Source of the DNA: Alentia gelatinosa
Lineage: Eukaryota > Annelida > Polychaeta > Phyllodocida > Polynoidae
DNA: 64,000 bases
Reading direction: 5' to 3'
Assembly: GCA_950022655.1 (NCBI GenBank)
Contig: OX465579.1
Location: 76,395,193 to 76,459,192 of the forward strand
Shown: piece after piece, positions 1-13,300 of the stretch
Position numbering within the stretch: position 1 is the stretch's first letter
Layout of the letters: each line of letters begins with the position of its first letter
The notes under the pieces: generated by a model
What the model was told of the DNA's origin: nothing
Database searches by the model: none
The model's input: only the letters and a program-made list of their open reading frames with translations
Translations under genes and position numbers: made by a program

Positions 1-645
1 TATACATGCGAAAAGAATACATTAAAAGTCATGGTCTAACTGAGCCCATGACTGATAATAACAATAACAGTAAAAATAAAAGTAAGACGGATGAGACTGC
101 TCAGGCACTGTTATCTGGCCATGTAGTTACTGATACTGATTCTAATAATAGGACTCTCCGTTCTCAATCTAATCTCCAGTTTAAGTTGACTAGACCTCAT
201 AGTGAGTTTTTTAAGAAGTCACCCAAGTATAGGGGTGTGAAGCTATGGAATTCCCTTCCTGAAGAAATTCAGAAACTCCCATGTAAAACCAGCTTTAAGA
301 ATGGTATTGCCCGCTTGCCTGATCTCTAACCACACTACAGTGTAATTGGTCGATTAGATGCTCCCCCCCCCTACTAATGTACTCATCATCATTCCCATAC
401 TCATTATTACGCTACCTTATGCTTGTATTAATTATTCTGGTTCCACAAATTATGTGTGCCAGATTTCATTTTTCAGGTGTTTACTAGCTAATTAATCTTT
501 CCACTTATTATCAACTTATGTAATCTTTTGAGACTTGTATTTAACTACATTGATATTTGCAACAGTCCTGATTATGTATTCTTATAATGGAAGACCACCT
601 ATCTTCAGGTGAATTATATGTGAAATAAAAAAAAAATTAAAAAAA
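1..645 (+). mobile_element. 3' end of a non-LTR (LINE) retrotransposon
   Basis: An open frame (6-329) ends with the layout typical of the C-terminus of CR1/Jockey/RTE-like reverse-transcriptase proteins: a basic segment, then YRGVKLWNSLPEEIQ, then a SFKNGI-type tail and a stop. About 300 bases of AT-rich 3' UTR follow, closing with an A-rich tail (about 624-645). The 5' part of the element lies outside the window. It sits in the intron between POLD2 exon 8 and the off-window last exon(s), in the opposite orientation to that gene. The family call rests on motif memory; the clade is not determined. Confidence 0.75.
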
Positions 646-1312
646 TGCTGCGTGTCAGATCTATCACAAAATGATACACATTCCACTTGGAATAGACAAG
701 TAAAAGATGAATTAACAATCTTTCATTTCGTGAGGATTATATTGGTAATTAATCTATACTGTGAGGTGGAATTTCTATAATGACGGCTGTATAGGCAGGT
801 ATTCCATTACAATGTGGGTCTATATACGGCTTCTTTATAACTGAAACTGAATATGTGATCATTCTATGGACGGAATCCCCATAACTAAAGCAGGGATGTC
901 AGTTGAAAATATGTTTCATGTGGCGCCAGAGACCGAGATCCAGTAGAAAATAGATCGATGCCGACCATAGCGTGGGGTTAAGCCACTGTTTTATTGGCTC
1001 AAATGAAGCTCAATCAGTATCTTCTCTGTTCTACACAAGGAAAACAAATTCTATCAGAGTGGCTACAAACTGGCGATGACAAAATTCTTTTAAAGTCCAC
1101 ATCCAAATAAAACGATAAATGTTTATTCTAGACAAGTTAACTCTTAACCATCCATTCCTATCCACTTATTTTGGCTTTACTACCTAAGTTTCATAACGCC
1201 ATATCTCGAACTATTATAAACTAATATAATATATAATGAAGAATAGAAAGGGTATTTTCATGGACAGAATGGAAAGCTGACATTTCTGCCAGTGAGGGCT
1301 ATATACACATAC
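646..1312. other. POLD2 intron, nothing recognised
   Basis: This is intron sequence 3' of POLD2 exon 8. I looked on the minus strand for the expected last exon (a CYPF...DPF block and the C-terminal FxGFG region) and did not find it, so that exon should lie left of position 1. Confidence 0.5.
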
Positions 1313-4300
1313 CAAGCGTGTCTGGGGCGGTCGGGGCCATGTGACCCCACACCAGTGTCCTCTCCAAGATGTCGAGTGGATCGTCCAGTTGACTGTATCG
1401 ATAGACGTCCAGTACTGGCTGACCACTGTGTCCCATCAACCTACATTTAAAAAACGTTAAATACCATTAATTCTATATAACAAATAATATCATACCATGG
1501 ACAGATAGGAAACAAGGCAGGGTATTTATAGGTTGACTGCGGCGATAGATATTCTGTACCGGCTGATTACTGTGTCCCATCAACCCACATGGCAAATGAT
1601 TTTATATCATTAGCAGATCGTTAGAAAACAAGAGGGGTTTTCCCCATGACATACACATGGATTACGTATAAGCTTTTATTGAGCGTGAGACTCTCAGGTA
1701 TTGTGCAAAGTTTAAGGAGAGGTTATAGACTATCAGCGGGCTACACACACTAACACTTCACTCTCTATATGCCAACTGTGTGGCATTGGTAAAGTGCAGA
1801 GGGCCAATGTCTTAGGGGAGTGCCCAACTGACCATAACCTAAGGCGCCTCATTGACCCTCTGGTGTTCGACATGTTTGGACCACCAGTTGGCATCAGCAG
1901 CAGCTTCAAGTGAAGCTGGCGCCATCTAGCGGGATGTTCAGTTCCCGGTTTGGAAATGAAACGTCAGTGGTTTTCTCACGAAATTATCCGATTTTGCTCA
2001 TTCAGTTAAAGCACTTTCACCTATCTGTTATTGATTTAAAGTATTTCCTCAGAAGTTGAGAATCCACACAATGATATTGCTTGGTTGGGTTGAGATGACA
2101 GGGTATCCTACCTCAAGCCACACACCGTGCAGTCGTACGGGTTGGTGACGCAGTGCATTGTTGGGTAGGACGTAGCTTGTGGGAACATACATGGGTGAAG
2201 TGGTTGCTGCGGCAACGTGAAGTTTGCTGGGTCAAATTCCCCTGCCATCAGATCCACATCTACGCAAGCCTGAAAAAACACCAGTTTACTACTTTTAGCA
2301 AAAAGTGAGCATAATGTGTTATTGCTACGCCACTTATGGGGAGGAGTGTTCAAAGTGCCAGCTGGGGCAGTGTGAAGTTAGTTGTGTCAACCTCGCCTGC
2401 CAGCAGTTCCACGCTAGCTGGAAATAATTCCCCACATTTACCAAATCATAAGCCAGCAAACCAACAAACCAGCCCAGGCCGCTCCCTCCTTCCTTTACGA
2501 ATTATTGTCTGTTTCTACCCTCCTTCAAGTTTATAATTGCATCCGGTAAAAACGCACTGAAAATTTGACAATGTACATGTATGTATATAAACGCGTCACA
2601 CTGAAATTAAGGTATTACAGGGATGCCAGTGAGGTCTCAGAAAAAAAAGGTCGAGAAAACATTGAAAACACTTCGGTGTTGGCCATCGAATGGGGGATGC
2701 TGTGTGCGGAGGTTAAACCAGTTTTATTTGTGTGGATGGGGCTTCATTTATACTATCTTTGTTTTAAAGATAAAATAATTTTACTAACCGGAAATATAAT
2801 CAAATTTCCTTGAAAAAGTGGAAAACTGATATTTTTGCTTCATTTTAACCGTTTGTCAGGGCACTACCAAGAAGGTTTGTTAAAGACAAATGCGCGTAGG
2901 TATCGTACTACCCTCTATATCTATACGCAGAACTAAATTTTAAACAGGTGCTGTCACCTGATTTCATGAAAATATTGCAGTTTCCCATAGACACCAACAC
3001 TTAAGCACTTAGCTTCTCCAGATGGTTTTCCCATAGAAGTTAGCATGACATAGTATTTTTTTAGCATTTCTCATTTTTATATGTTCCAAACTATCAAAAT
3101 CCAGAATTATTTAAAAATAGCAATAGAACATCAATGTCATCTAGCCACGAAGTCAAAATATTGCAGTTTCTCATAGACACCAATAGTTAAGCACTTATCT
3201 TTTCAGATGGCCTTCCCATAGAAGTTAGCATGGTGACATGCCTTTTTTTGCCTTTTCTATTTGCTGATATATGAAACTTATATTATCCTGAGTTATTTGC
3301 AAAAATCAATAGAATTTAGAAATCACCCAAGTACCAGCATTTATCTTTAAATGAACATAATCACTTGATTCGACTTGATAACTAAGGTTGTATTCTTAAG
3401 CAATGAATACCACCCAAATAAATGATGTAGTGGACATAACACGTTGTACGCTTACCGTTAGCTGAACTAGAAAATCATCCAGTGCTTTGACGGCTTCGAC
3501 ACTACCTGCTGCGGATTTTTTCATCAAATATTTCGCCTGAAAGGAAAGGAATATTTGGTCATTTGTAGTGGAAAGAAATGAACCATTTCAAGCTTAAGAA
3601 GAGATGCAATTGTATGGGTGCATGGGGCCAAAGGGCACATACTAAGTCAGGAGACTTACATGAGGCTATACATTTTTTTAAATTGTGAAAATAACTAATT
3701 CTCTGAGATTTAAGTTCCACATATAGAAAAAGCTTATGAAATAAGGAAAATTCTTATATATTTTCTCATAGAAGTTGTCCAACAAATCTTCAGTTGAGTT
3801 GCTCTGGAAACAAACAATTTTGCCTTGTCTCACCACCTGAATCCGTGTAGTCCAACACTACCCCTACCTCTCCGCCCACAACCTTCAACCAATGGGTATA
3901 AAAACTTCAATTTTATCCACAGAGATGACAGGAGGGAGCACCGACAGATCTGGATAGTCAGGGCCAGAAAAAGACACAGTCATTGGTATAATATCCGTTA
4001 CGGAGTACGATATCTAGGAAGAGTTACATGGATAAATGAAAATATCTAGAGTTTGGAATAACCCTGGACACTGTCATGCCCGTTTATACCTTATTGATGG
4101 AGTCTTTGTCCTGCGTGTCTTGGCTGAGGGAGTTACCAGCCACAACAACTCGGACAATTTGTGATGATGACTTCTGCTCGTCCTCATCTCCGAGCTGCCC
4201 TGTGATCAGGTCAATCATCAGTTGTAGACTCAGTAGGTCCTCCGACTTCTGCCCGAGATCCAGCCCACTAACAAGCACCACGAACCTGCAGTGTTAAATG

Positions 4301-7300
4301 TGTGTGAGACATTCACTGAGACGAGCATCACAAACCTGCAGTGTTATATGTGTGTGAGATATTCACTGAGACGAGCATCACAAACCTGCAGTGTTATATG
4401 TGTGTGAGACATTCACTGAGACGAGCATCACAAACCTGCAGTGTTATATGTGTGTGAGACATTCACTGAGACGAGCATCACAAACCTGCAGTGTTATATG
4501 TGTGTGAGATATTCACTGAGACGAGCATCACAGACCTGCAGTGTTATATGTGTGTGAGATATTCACTGAGACGAGCATCACAAACCTGCAGTGTTATATG
4601 TGTGTGAGATATTCACTGAGACGAGCATCACAGACCTGCAGTGTTATATGTGTGTGAGACATTCACTGAGACGAGCATCACAAACCTGCAGTGTTATATG
4701 TGTGTGAGATATTCACTGAGACGAGCATCACAGACCTGCAGTGTTATATGTGTGTGAGATATTCACTGAGACGAGCATCACAAACCTGCAGTGTTATATG
4801 TGTGTGAGATATTCACTGAGACAAGCACCACAAACCTGCAATGTTAAATATGTGTAAGACTTTCACTGAGCTACAGCCTACTGACAAGCACCACGAACCT
4901 GCGGTGTTATAATGTACTTATGTCATGTTCGAAAAAGACTGGGCGATTGTTACACTGAGAGTGCACGAGGAGTAAAATGTAAGACGAATTTTGTACATTA
5001 AATATTAAAACAAAATGTGAGTCATTCACTAAATGCCGCCTGCTGACGAGACAGACAAACCGGCAGTCTACTGCAAGTGTTATACAGACATGAGTGTGAG
5101 CCGGTCACCACCATCCAGACTGCTGACAGGCACCGTGAGCTTCTAGTGTCATGTATGTACATGTAGTACATCGTTGAGTTCCACCACGAAACTGTTAGTG
5201 TTATTAATTGATTAATAAAGAGCATCGTTATCTTTCTTATCTTAAATCTTTCAGAAATAAAACCAATTCATCGTTGCACTTTTTAATCAATTTTTTTTCA
5301 CAAAAATTGGTCCCAATTCGTTTTTCATATTGGGCACAGATTGATTGCTAATTCTACCATCATCCGTCAGGTAATTTCAGATAGCACTACTGTAGTCTGG
5401 GGGCAACTACTGTTATCAGTTATCATAATCAGGCTAAAATTCCTCATGGCAAGCCCCAAAAAGTATTCTTGATAAAATCCATTGACGATTGGTCCTGCCA
5501 CCTGGTGTTTTCGATGGCGTGGGGGAGGGGGGGGGGGGGAGATGGCCGTCCCCATAGCACAGTAACTATCTGGTCTATACGGTAAATTTCCGCGTATAAG
5601 ACGCATCTCGTGCATATGACCCACCCTGACTTTGGTAAAATCCTACAATACGCACCTAGGGGCTGAGAGTTTGGGGTAAAAACCAGCTTATAAAGCGCCC
5701 CTAACTTTGAGAAAATCTTATAAGATGAGTTTGGCCGACTCCTATAAGATGCACTAGGAGTTTGGTTCGCGTATTTAAAGACGCGTCTTATACGCCAGTA
5801 CTTAGGAGACATGAAGTTTTTGAAAGCTTGTAAATAATTACAAATGGTAGGTAAATGTACACCTAGCTTTTGTAATCATTCAAAATCGAAACAATACTGC
5901 CAACTGAATTATAGAAAATAAAAATCGAATACATTAGGTTTTGTCAGATACCTTCAAACATCGACAACACAACTTTGCCTAGCACTATTTTCCTGGTAGG
6001 CTGTGGGTTTGTATACTATAAACATGTGTAGCAGAGGCCCGATGTTGAGACTGTTGTCGTCAAATTTACAGTCGCCACAATGGAATACTCCCTTTAGCAA
6101 AAACAAACAATCAATACTTAAATGAATGTCATCTACATACTTGTCGTCGTTGAGCTCGGGTCGTGGAACCTGCTCTGGCAACAGCTGGAAGCAGTAATCT
6201 TCGACTTCAAATTTCCCTCTGTTATCGCCATGCTCACGGCCCAACACAGCCACGATAACACCTTATTGATGAAGAAACAAAAACTGGTTCAGTCCGAGAA
6301 ACCAAATCCCAACGAATTACGTAGGCTAGTCATTTGCTGGTTAATATGTAAGTATTTGTTAAATATGTATCGAATAAGTGATTAGTGATTTCTAATGACA
6401 ATAGATCAATAGATGTAAATTGTAATGGGATATATATATATTGTAACACAAGCAAAATGATGTACACTTGCAACCAAATGTAATACGGGAAAACCTGATT
6501 CTTGACTGTATCTGAAGAACATCGCGTGCGCGATGACGCTACTTGTCAATAAAAATTTTTTTTAAACAACTCAGTTGGGTGACTATAACATAACCAATAG
6601 CTTATGGGGTTAGATACATTGTACTCAGCTTTGTGAATAACTATCATCAGAAGTAGGACTTGATTAATAGGAATTATCAAGAATCATTTTCTCATGTTTT
6701 ACCTCAAGCTGGATGGTGTGTGAGGTTACCGGGCCTCATCAGCTATAACATCGTAGGCGAAGTTCTACTAATTAACTAAGAAGTGATAAGACGATTATCT
6801 AGTTCATGAGTTTAAGTCAGGAGAGAGTTAAAATTATAATTTACCCTTGAGCCTGTAACATCCATGATGAACGAGTTGGGGATATGAGAAGCTAACCACG
6901 AAGTAGTTGTTTGATTGTTTGTATAGTTTTAGTTTTCTCGCTAGGCTAGTTACGTCCTTTTGAGACTGATAGTAGATGAATGGGCATTGTCTTAGAAGAT
7001 CTTAGACTACACAACGGTACAGACTAAACGCCAGTCGCTCATCTGGTGAGGAAAATATTATAGTCGCCGAAAACAGATTTGTCACCTCTACACGCACCAA
7101 ATATCAAACATATTTGATATTGAAATCGCAGGTGACTAGGAGCCCCCAGTTCGCAACTAGAGCGCCAGCATGTGGGGTAGTGGACTGAATCGTCGACTAC
7201 AGCGCAAATTAGCGTTCTCATTTTAGTGATTTAACTTCTAGTCACAGATAATTAGCTCTAGTTGGTGACTAGAGCCCCCAAATCACTGAGTGGGAATGTG

Positions 7301-10300
7301 CCATAACATTTTTTTTTTCAATTCCATTTGGCTGATGTAGGCCTCTTTTTTATAGCTGGTAAATACCCACTTAGATATTCTCCTGACCACTCGCTTTATT
7401 AACCAACATGGTTACTGCTACCACTCCTATCCTGTTTTTACCTGATAATTACAGATACTGACAGGTGTCACACTCTCAACTGTCCACATTTTGAACTTGA
7501 GCCTGCCTTTTCAAACAGTGAAACAAAGACACATGTTCACCTATCTTCAACCCCTTAGTTGATGAGCCGCTGTGGTGGATCTAGTTGATATTGACACCTG
7601 ACAATATCACCTAACCCCCCCCCCCCTCCTCGAATCGAGCCTGAAGAGCGCCTTGGGAAACCGTTAGGATGATCGGATCTTTTCAAAAATTCCACGATCG
7701 ATGCCACACAAAACGGGAAATCCCACCTCTCAATAAAGACATCTAACTGTCAACAAACGCTCAGTTACCATACAAACTGTTCCGTAGTTAAGGTTGTCAT
7801 GGTAGTGAGTGGTCTGACTATAAATACCGGGAGCAGACGATCTGCTCACTTTGATGCGGTAGCTTGTATTGTTAACCTCCCCATGTCTTTCGAATGTGCC
7901 ATAACATCTAGACTTTTATATTACATGCAAACCTTACCAGTTGCTAACGTCTGTACGTCTATATTGCCCTTCAGTATGATTCTCTGTAACTCGTCCTCCA
8001 GTATGAGTTCATCCGCTTCGTCAGCATACCTCTCTCTCGGTGGTACAACTTGTAAGTTGTGCTATATTAAATGATTAAACAAAATAAATCAGATTTTTTT
8101 TTATTGATTAAGGAGTACTTTTGAATGAAGGCGTATATGAAATATGAATGAAGACCCCAAAATAATGCAGACATCTCCGGGTTTCAACACTGTGGCTGGT
8201 ATAATAGGCAGTAATTGGATTAACAGGGATGTCAGTTGGGTGTCAGTATAAGAAGTGTTAACACTTTTTATATCTTGAATTTTCTACCTCAGAGAGACCG
8301 AGATGATTTGAAAGAAACGTCAGTGTCAGCCACGGCCTTGGGTGAGGGTTTGTGGGGAGGTTCAAACCACTCTTTCTTTTGCAAGAATAAGGGTAAATTA
8401 ATGTTTTTTAGTATTACACAAGGACAAATAATTCATATATTAAAAATGAAAAAGTGGATTTCCGTGCAAACGTGAAAAGCTACCACCTCTGGACTAATCA
8501 TACACATCCGGGCATAAAGTAATTGCTGTGTTAGTAAATATTCATGGAAATATTTCTGAATTTAGTAAAACATTTTCTGCTACCTACCTCTTCACTAACT
8601 TCCTTTAGAATGCTGGGTTTCAGTTCCATATGCTTGAAAAGGGTTCCAACAATAACACATCTCCTGTCTGTTTTAAGTTCAAACAGCTTTGTTATAGGTA
8701 TATCTCCACCTATAGTCATAAAAACAAAAGAGAGAAATAAGTGATCACGATTACACTAGGTTTAGATTTTGGTCCCGCACTGATTTGGAAATGTTTTCTT
8801 CTGAAATAGTTTTGTGTATGATTATGATGATATCTGTATATGTAATATATCTACATATCAATTAGATTGAACAAGGTCTTGGATTCAGTAATGAAATTGA
8901 ACAAGGTCATTAAGTAACATAGACATCTTCAGAACCACAGACCTATATCATATGTCCATGAAATACATGCTCAGATTCACGGACTTGGATGATATAGGGC
9001 TGCGTCAGAATCAATTCAAGACTGTACCCCACTACGCAAATTCATGTTCTCCCCTAGGTCTCTCCCTGTTCTTTACTAGATCGTGCTCTATTGTTCTTCC
9101 GCATCTTACCATAATCTTGTGTATGGCTAAATTGGTGCTTGTTTTTGTCAGTTTTTCATCAATCGGTTTTCAATCGGAGCTCTGGCTCCACTAGCCTCCA
9201 TAAACGCGATAGTGGAGATCCTCCTGATCGAGCGCTGATTGTCACGCCATACGATGTTTGTTTGTTTGTTTGTTTGTGTAATTGTACGTCTCCGTAGGCT
9301 AGTTACGTCCTTTTGAGACTGGCCATGTTGGGTGCATTATCATGCTAGCCGGGTTCCCCGTGCATTTTGAGAGAGGGCACATCAAGTGATGTAATGTCTG
9401 CATCTTGGGATTTGTACAGAGCGGTGATTGACAGCTCGTGAATTTAAGCTGAATACATGTAGGGTACTGTGATTAATGGAATCATAAAGCGCCGATGTTA
9501 TGGATGTTTACAGCACACTCTGGAACTAAAATCATGTCCAATCTTTCAAAACTGTCTAAACTTTCAGCCTCTGTTCCCAGGAGTGTGGCCCTTGGGTATC
9601 ACTCGGTGTTCGTTGAGGTGGAGGTGGGGAACAGTGCCAGGAAAGCTCACTGATGCGTACTGTCAAGTATCCGCTGGATAATGCTGATAATATAATAATG
9701 AAAGTAAATATTATTATATACCTTTAGGCGAAAGTCTCACTTTTACTGACCAGGAGTACAAATTCCGTTTGTCACTGAGTGACGAAAGAATATCCATACG
9801 TCCCTCCATACCATCTGACCACTCATTCTACTATCTAGTGAGTTGTAGAATGGCATTTTTAATGATTTCTAGGTATATAATAATAAAGAGACACAGTGAG
9901 TGTGACTGAATTCCATCTGTTCCTCGATATTTTGGTCAGAAATAGTCACCTCGTTCTTGGATCACCATGAGTATTTCTGATCAAAATATCGAGGAACAGA
10001 TGGAATTCAGTCACACTAACTATGTCTCTATAAAATAATAACCATTGATGTTAGGAATGTGTAGAGCACACTCAGGTGAAAAAATTCTGACCAAACTTTC
10101 GAAAACACATAATCAAAACTTTCAGTGCATAATTAGCAGATGACTTCTGGAGACTGTGCAAAGGAAAAACACTTAAAACAATCAAACAAGAAGAACAAGA
10201 ACAAGCAACTTTTCAACTATCCACTAAGAACAATTTTGAAACAAATTGATAAACATGTTGGTATCTCTTAATTCCAGCAATCTGTATCTTCGTTGCCATA

Positions 10301-13300
10301 TTTATCCTGGGCTCACTATCAGTAACTGACAAGTATTAATAACATCAGCAAGGACTGACATATTTATCCTGAATATTGACATATCAACATTATATAAACG
10401 GTATATATGTAACAACAGAAAAAGTATCGATACTTTTTCTGTTGTTACATATACCGTTTAGTTTAGTATCTGGTATAACTTTTTTATGGATTATATAATG
10501 TTAATATGTCAATTTTCAGGATAAATATGTCAGACCAACACTTCTTGGTTACCTTAACTACCAAAGAGTATATATAAGAGAGTGTTCTCATGAATTCAAT
10601 CATTATCAATCCAGCCCTGATGAAGACCACCTCTCCTATGGCCGAAACGTAGGCGAATAGAACTGTTAATCGACAATTAAAACCGCATGTATGAAAAATT
10701 TGAATCTACATAAAAATTGAACATCAAAATATTGAGGAGTGGTTCTTGGTAATTTCCCTTATTATTAGTTTTGAAAATTATGTTAATCAAGGGGGCACCA
10801 TATCTGACATTTCGAATGACATTGCAAGCGATTCTTTCCCTGGTATTCAGCGGGGGTACGCGTCACTATCACCCGCCCCACAATCACTCGGTCCCGTTCT
10901 CCCCCATCAACGCTCGGCCGTCTACCCTCGCCTGCGGGCGGCAGGTGAGTAGTGTCAATGCCCCGTGTGAAAGCCAGTCAGAGAGTCAGGAAAATGCTTC
11001 GTTGTTGTGAGAAAGTCTGTTGACTGAGGGGAATCTGATAATGTATATTTTGTAAAAAGCAATATGATAAAGTAAATGTGTTCTTTGTTTTTACTGGGAT
11101 ATATATTGTTGAAAGTAGAATGGAATCTGTAACAAGAGTTCTGTGTTGTATACCCTTCCCTATTTCTACTTTGAGTAAGTATTGAAGGCGGCCACGTCTG
11201 TGGTGGTCGCTGCGGCCGCGTCTTTGTAAGTACAAGCGGGAAAGGAAAGATAACCGGTGGTGACCTGTATCCATGAGCGGCAGAACCCAGCTTAAAACAA
11301 GGTTGTTGTGGACCAATATGAATGTATCATACTCACACTTTTGCTTGGCGAATCCTCCAAAATAAATCGCTCTGCCCCCTCGGAAATACCTCCAAATGTA
11401 ATACCCCCCCCCCCCTCGGAAATACCTTGAAATAAAATGCCCCCCCCCCCCCTCGGAAATACCCTAAAATAACCCCCCCCTTAAGAATACCTCAAAATAA
11501 ACTCCCCCCCCCCCCCCCGATATACATCGCCTACCCCCTCCCTTATCCAATAGCCTTAAATCGATTCTTTCTCATATCTACATGTATATGTACACATATA
11601 AAGTAATTTTGAGTCAATAAAGCCAGGTAAATTCTGGCGTGCAAATTTTAAACTTCTATAATCAAATCCTCTAATATGCAGCTATCTGGCCCTTGAAAAA
11701 TGTAGACTGTTAATGATGGTTTAAGAGCAATGACTGTAAACTGGCATATCATAGTTATATACACAATATTACCATGATTTCGATCTGAGTGGCCGTATTC
11801 TCCGCGTAGTTGACGCGTAGTAATATTCCAAGCGATAGCGAGGAGTATTGCGTAGCGTCAACTACAAGGAGAATACGGCCACACAGATCGAAATTATGGT
11901 AATATTGTATTTATTACTCACTTATTTTTAAGTTTAAGCAAAAAATATGATCGTTAGAAAACTTGTCAACGTAATTAATAAGTTATGTTTGGGACTACTT
12001 TCATCTCAAAAATCTGTATCCTCCTAGGAGGGTACGGAGCTCCGTATCCTCCTCAGTAGCGATCTGTAATCTCCATAGGCTTAGTATGGAGACTCCGTAT
12101 CAGGTGGGTAATAAAGGATTAGATGTCCACTATCTAGGAAGTGAACCCTTAGTCTGTCAGGACATGCTGGCATGGGAGCTTATGTACCTGCTGCTCTGAG
12201 ACCTATCTTAAGGGGGTATATGTAGGTAGACAAGGCTTAGCAAATAGTATGACTTCCTCCCACTGCTATGTGACCACGACCACTATCTTAAGGGGGTGTT
12301 CTATTGAGACGGTGGAGGCATAAAAAAAACATCTTGTATGTGCTAAGCTACGTTGCATGGTGATCACCTGAATTGACCATTGAGCTGAGTACAGATACTA
12401 ATTTAGTGGAGCTGCACCGCATAATGTCATGGAGCAATCTCCTAACTTCTTTTTTTTTAAGTTGTTTTTATTGCAATCAACAATCTCTTATTGAACTTCC
12501 TTGCAATATATTCTTTGCAATTTAACATAACACAACTTTTGATGGTAAATACTATGTTGACTTCCACCGGATTAACATGATATATAAATGTAAATACATA
12601 GTACATATTCCATGGTCATACCCCACAACTTCTTTGTACTTCTGCGTATTTCTTTTGTACATTACATAAGTAAACATATTTACATACTGAGCATATACTA
12701 GATTTGTCTCCATACCTTATGTATTTCTTTACTCCACACCATTATAAATAACCATTAGCACTCCATTTTTAAACTTGGTACAGTGGTATTGCCTTTGATA
12801 AAGTCTTAGCATATTCATGCACAACCTACAAACTCTAAAATCATTGCAGTTCTCTTGTGCGGAAAATAGTCCTGGTTTTGCTGTCTGAGGATGTCCTGAC
12901 AGGCACATAATACACTCTCATAGTAAATTATTTGTTGCATTTGTGGTGATGAAGGATGTCTGCTAGAAAAATAAGGGTCATAAATAAGCAATTGAAGGTA
13001 TTATCTCATGGGTAATGTTCCTGCGGTGATTTGGGAGTTTGCTGAGTGAATTTGGTCAAAATAGTCATTCATCACAGCAACTGTCATTTACCTTACATTT
13101 TCTTCATGCAACTGTTGTTTTATCAGGATTTATTTATTGAAAATATGTAACTTTATGGTAACACCACAGATTACTTAGAACATAAATGACAATACAAGGA
13201 CCTGTAATAACCCTGTGATAGTCTCTGCCTCAATAGGCCAACAATTTTGCTGCTAGCTTTAGTAAGATGATCATTGAAAAACATTGAAATGGACATTATC

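Noticed and set aside
4284..4899. CRISPR-like array
   Set aside because: The 50-bp units are directly adjacent with no unique spacers, and the DNA is from an animal; it is a minisatellite.
5444..5812. Minus-strand 122-aa open frame
   Set aside because: It runs through a G run and a MITE-like inverted-repeat element, with no domain or splice support.
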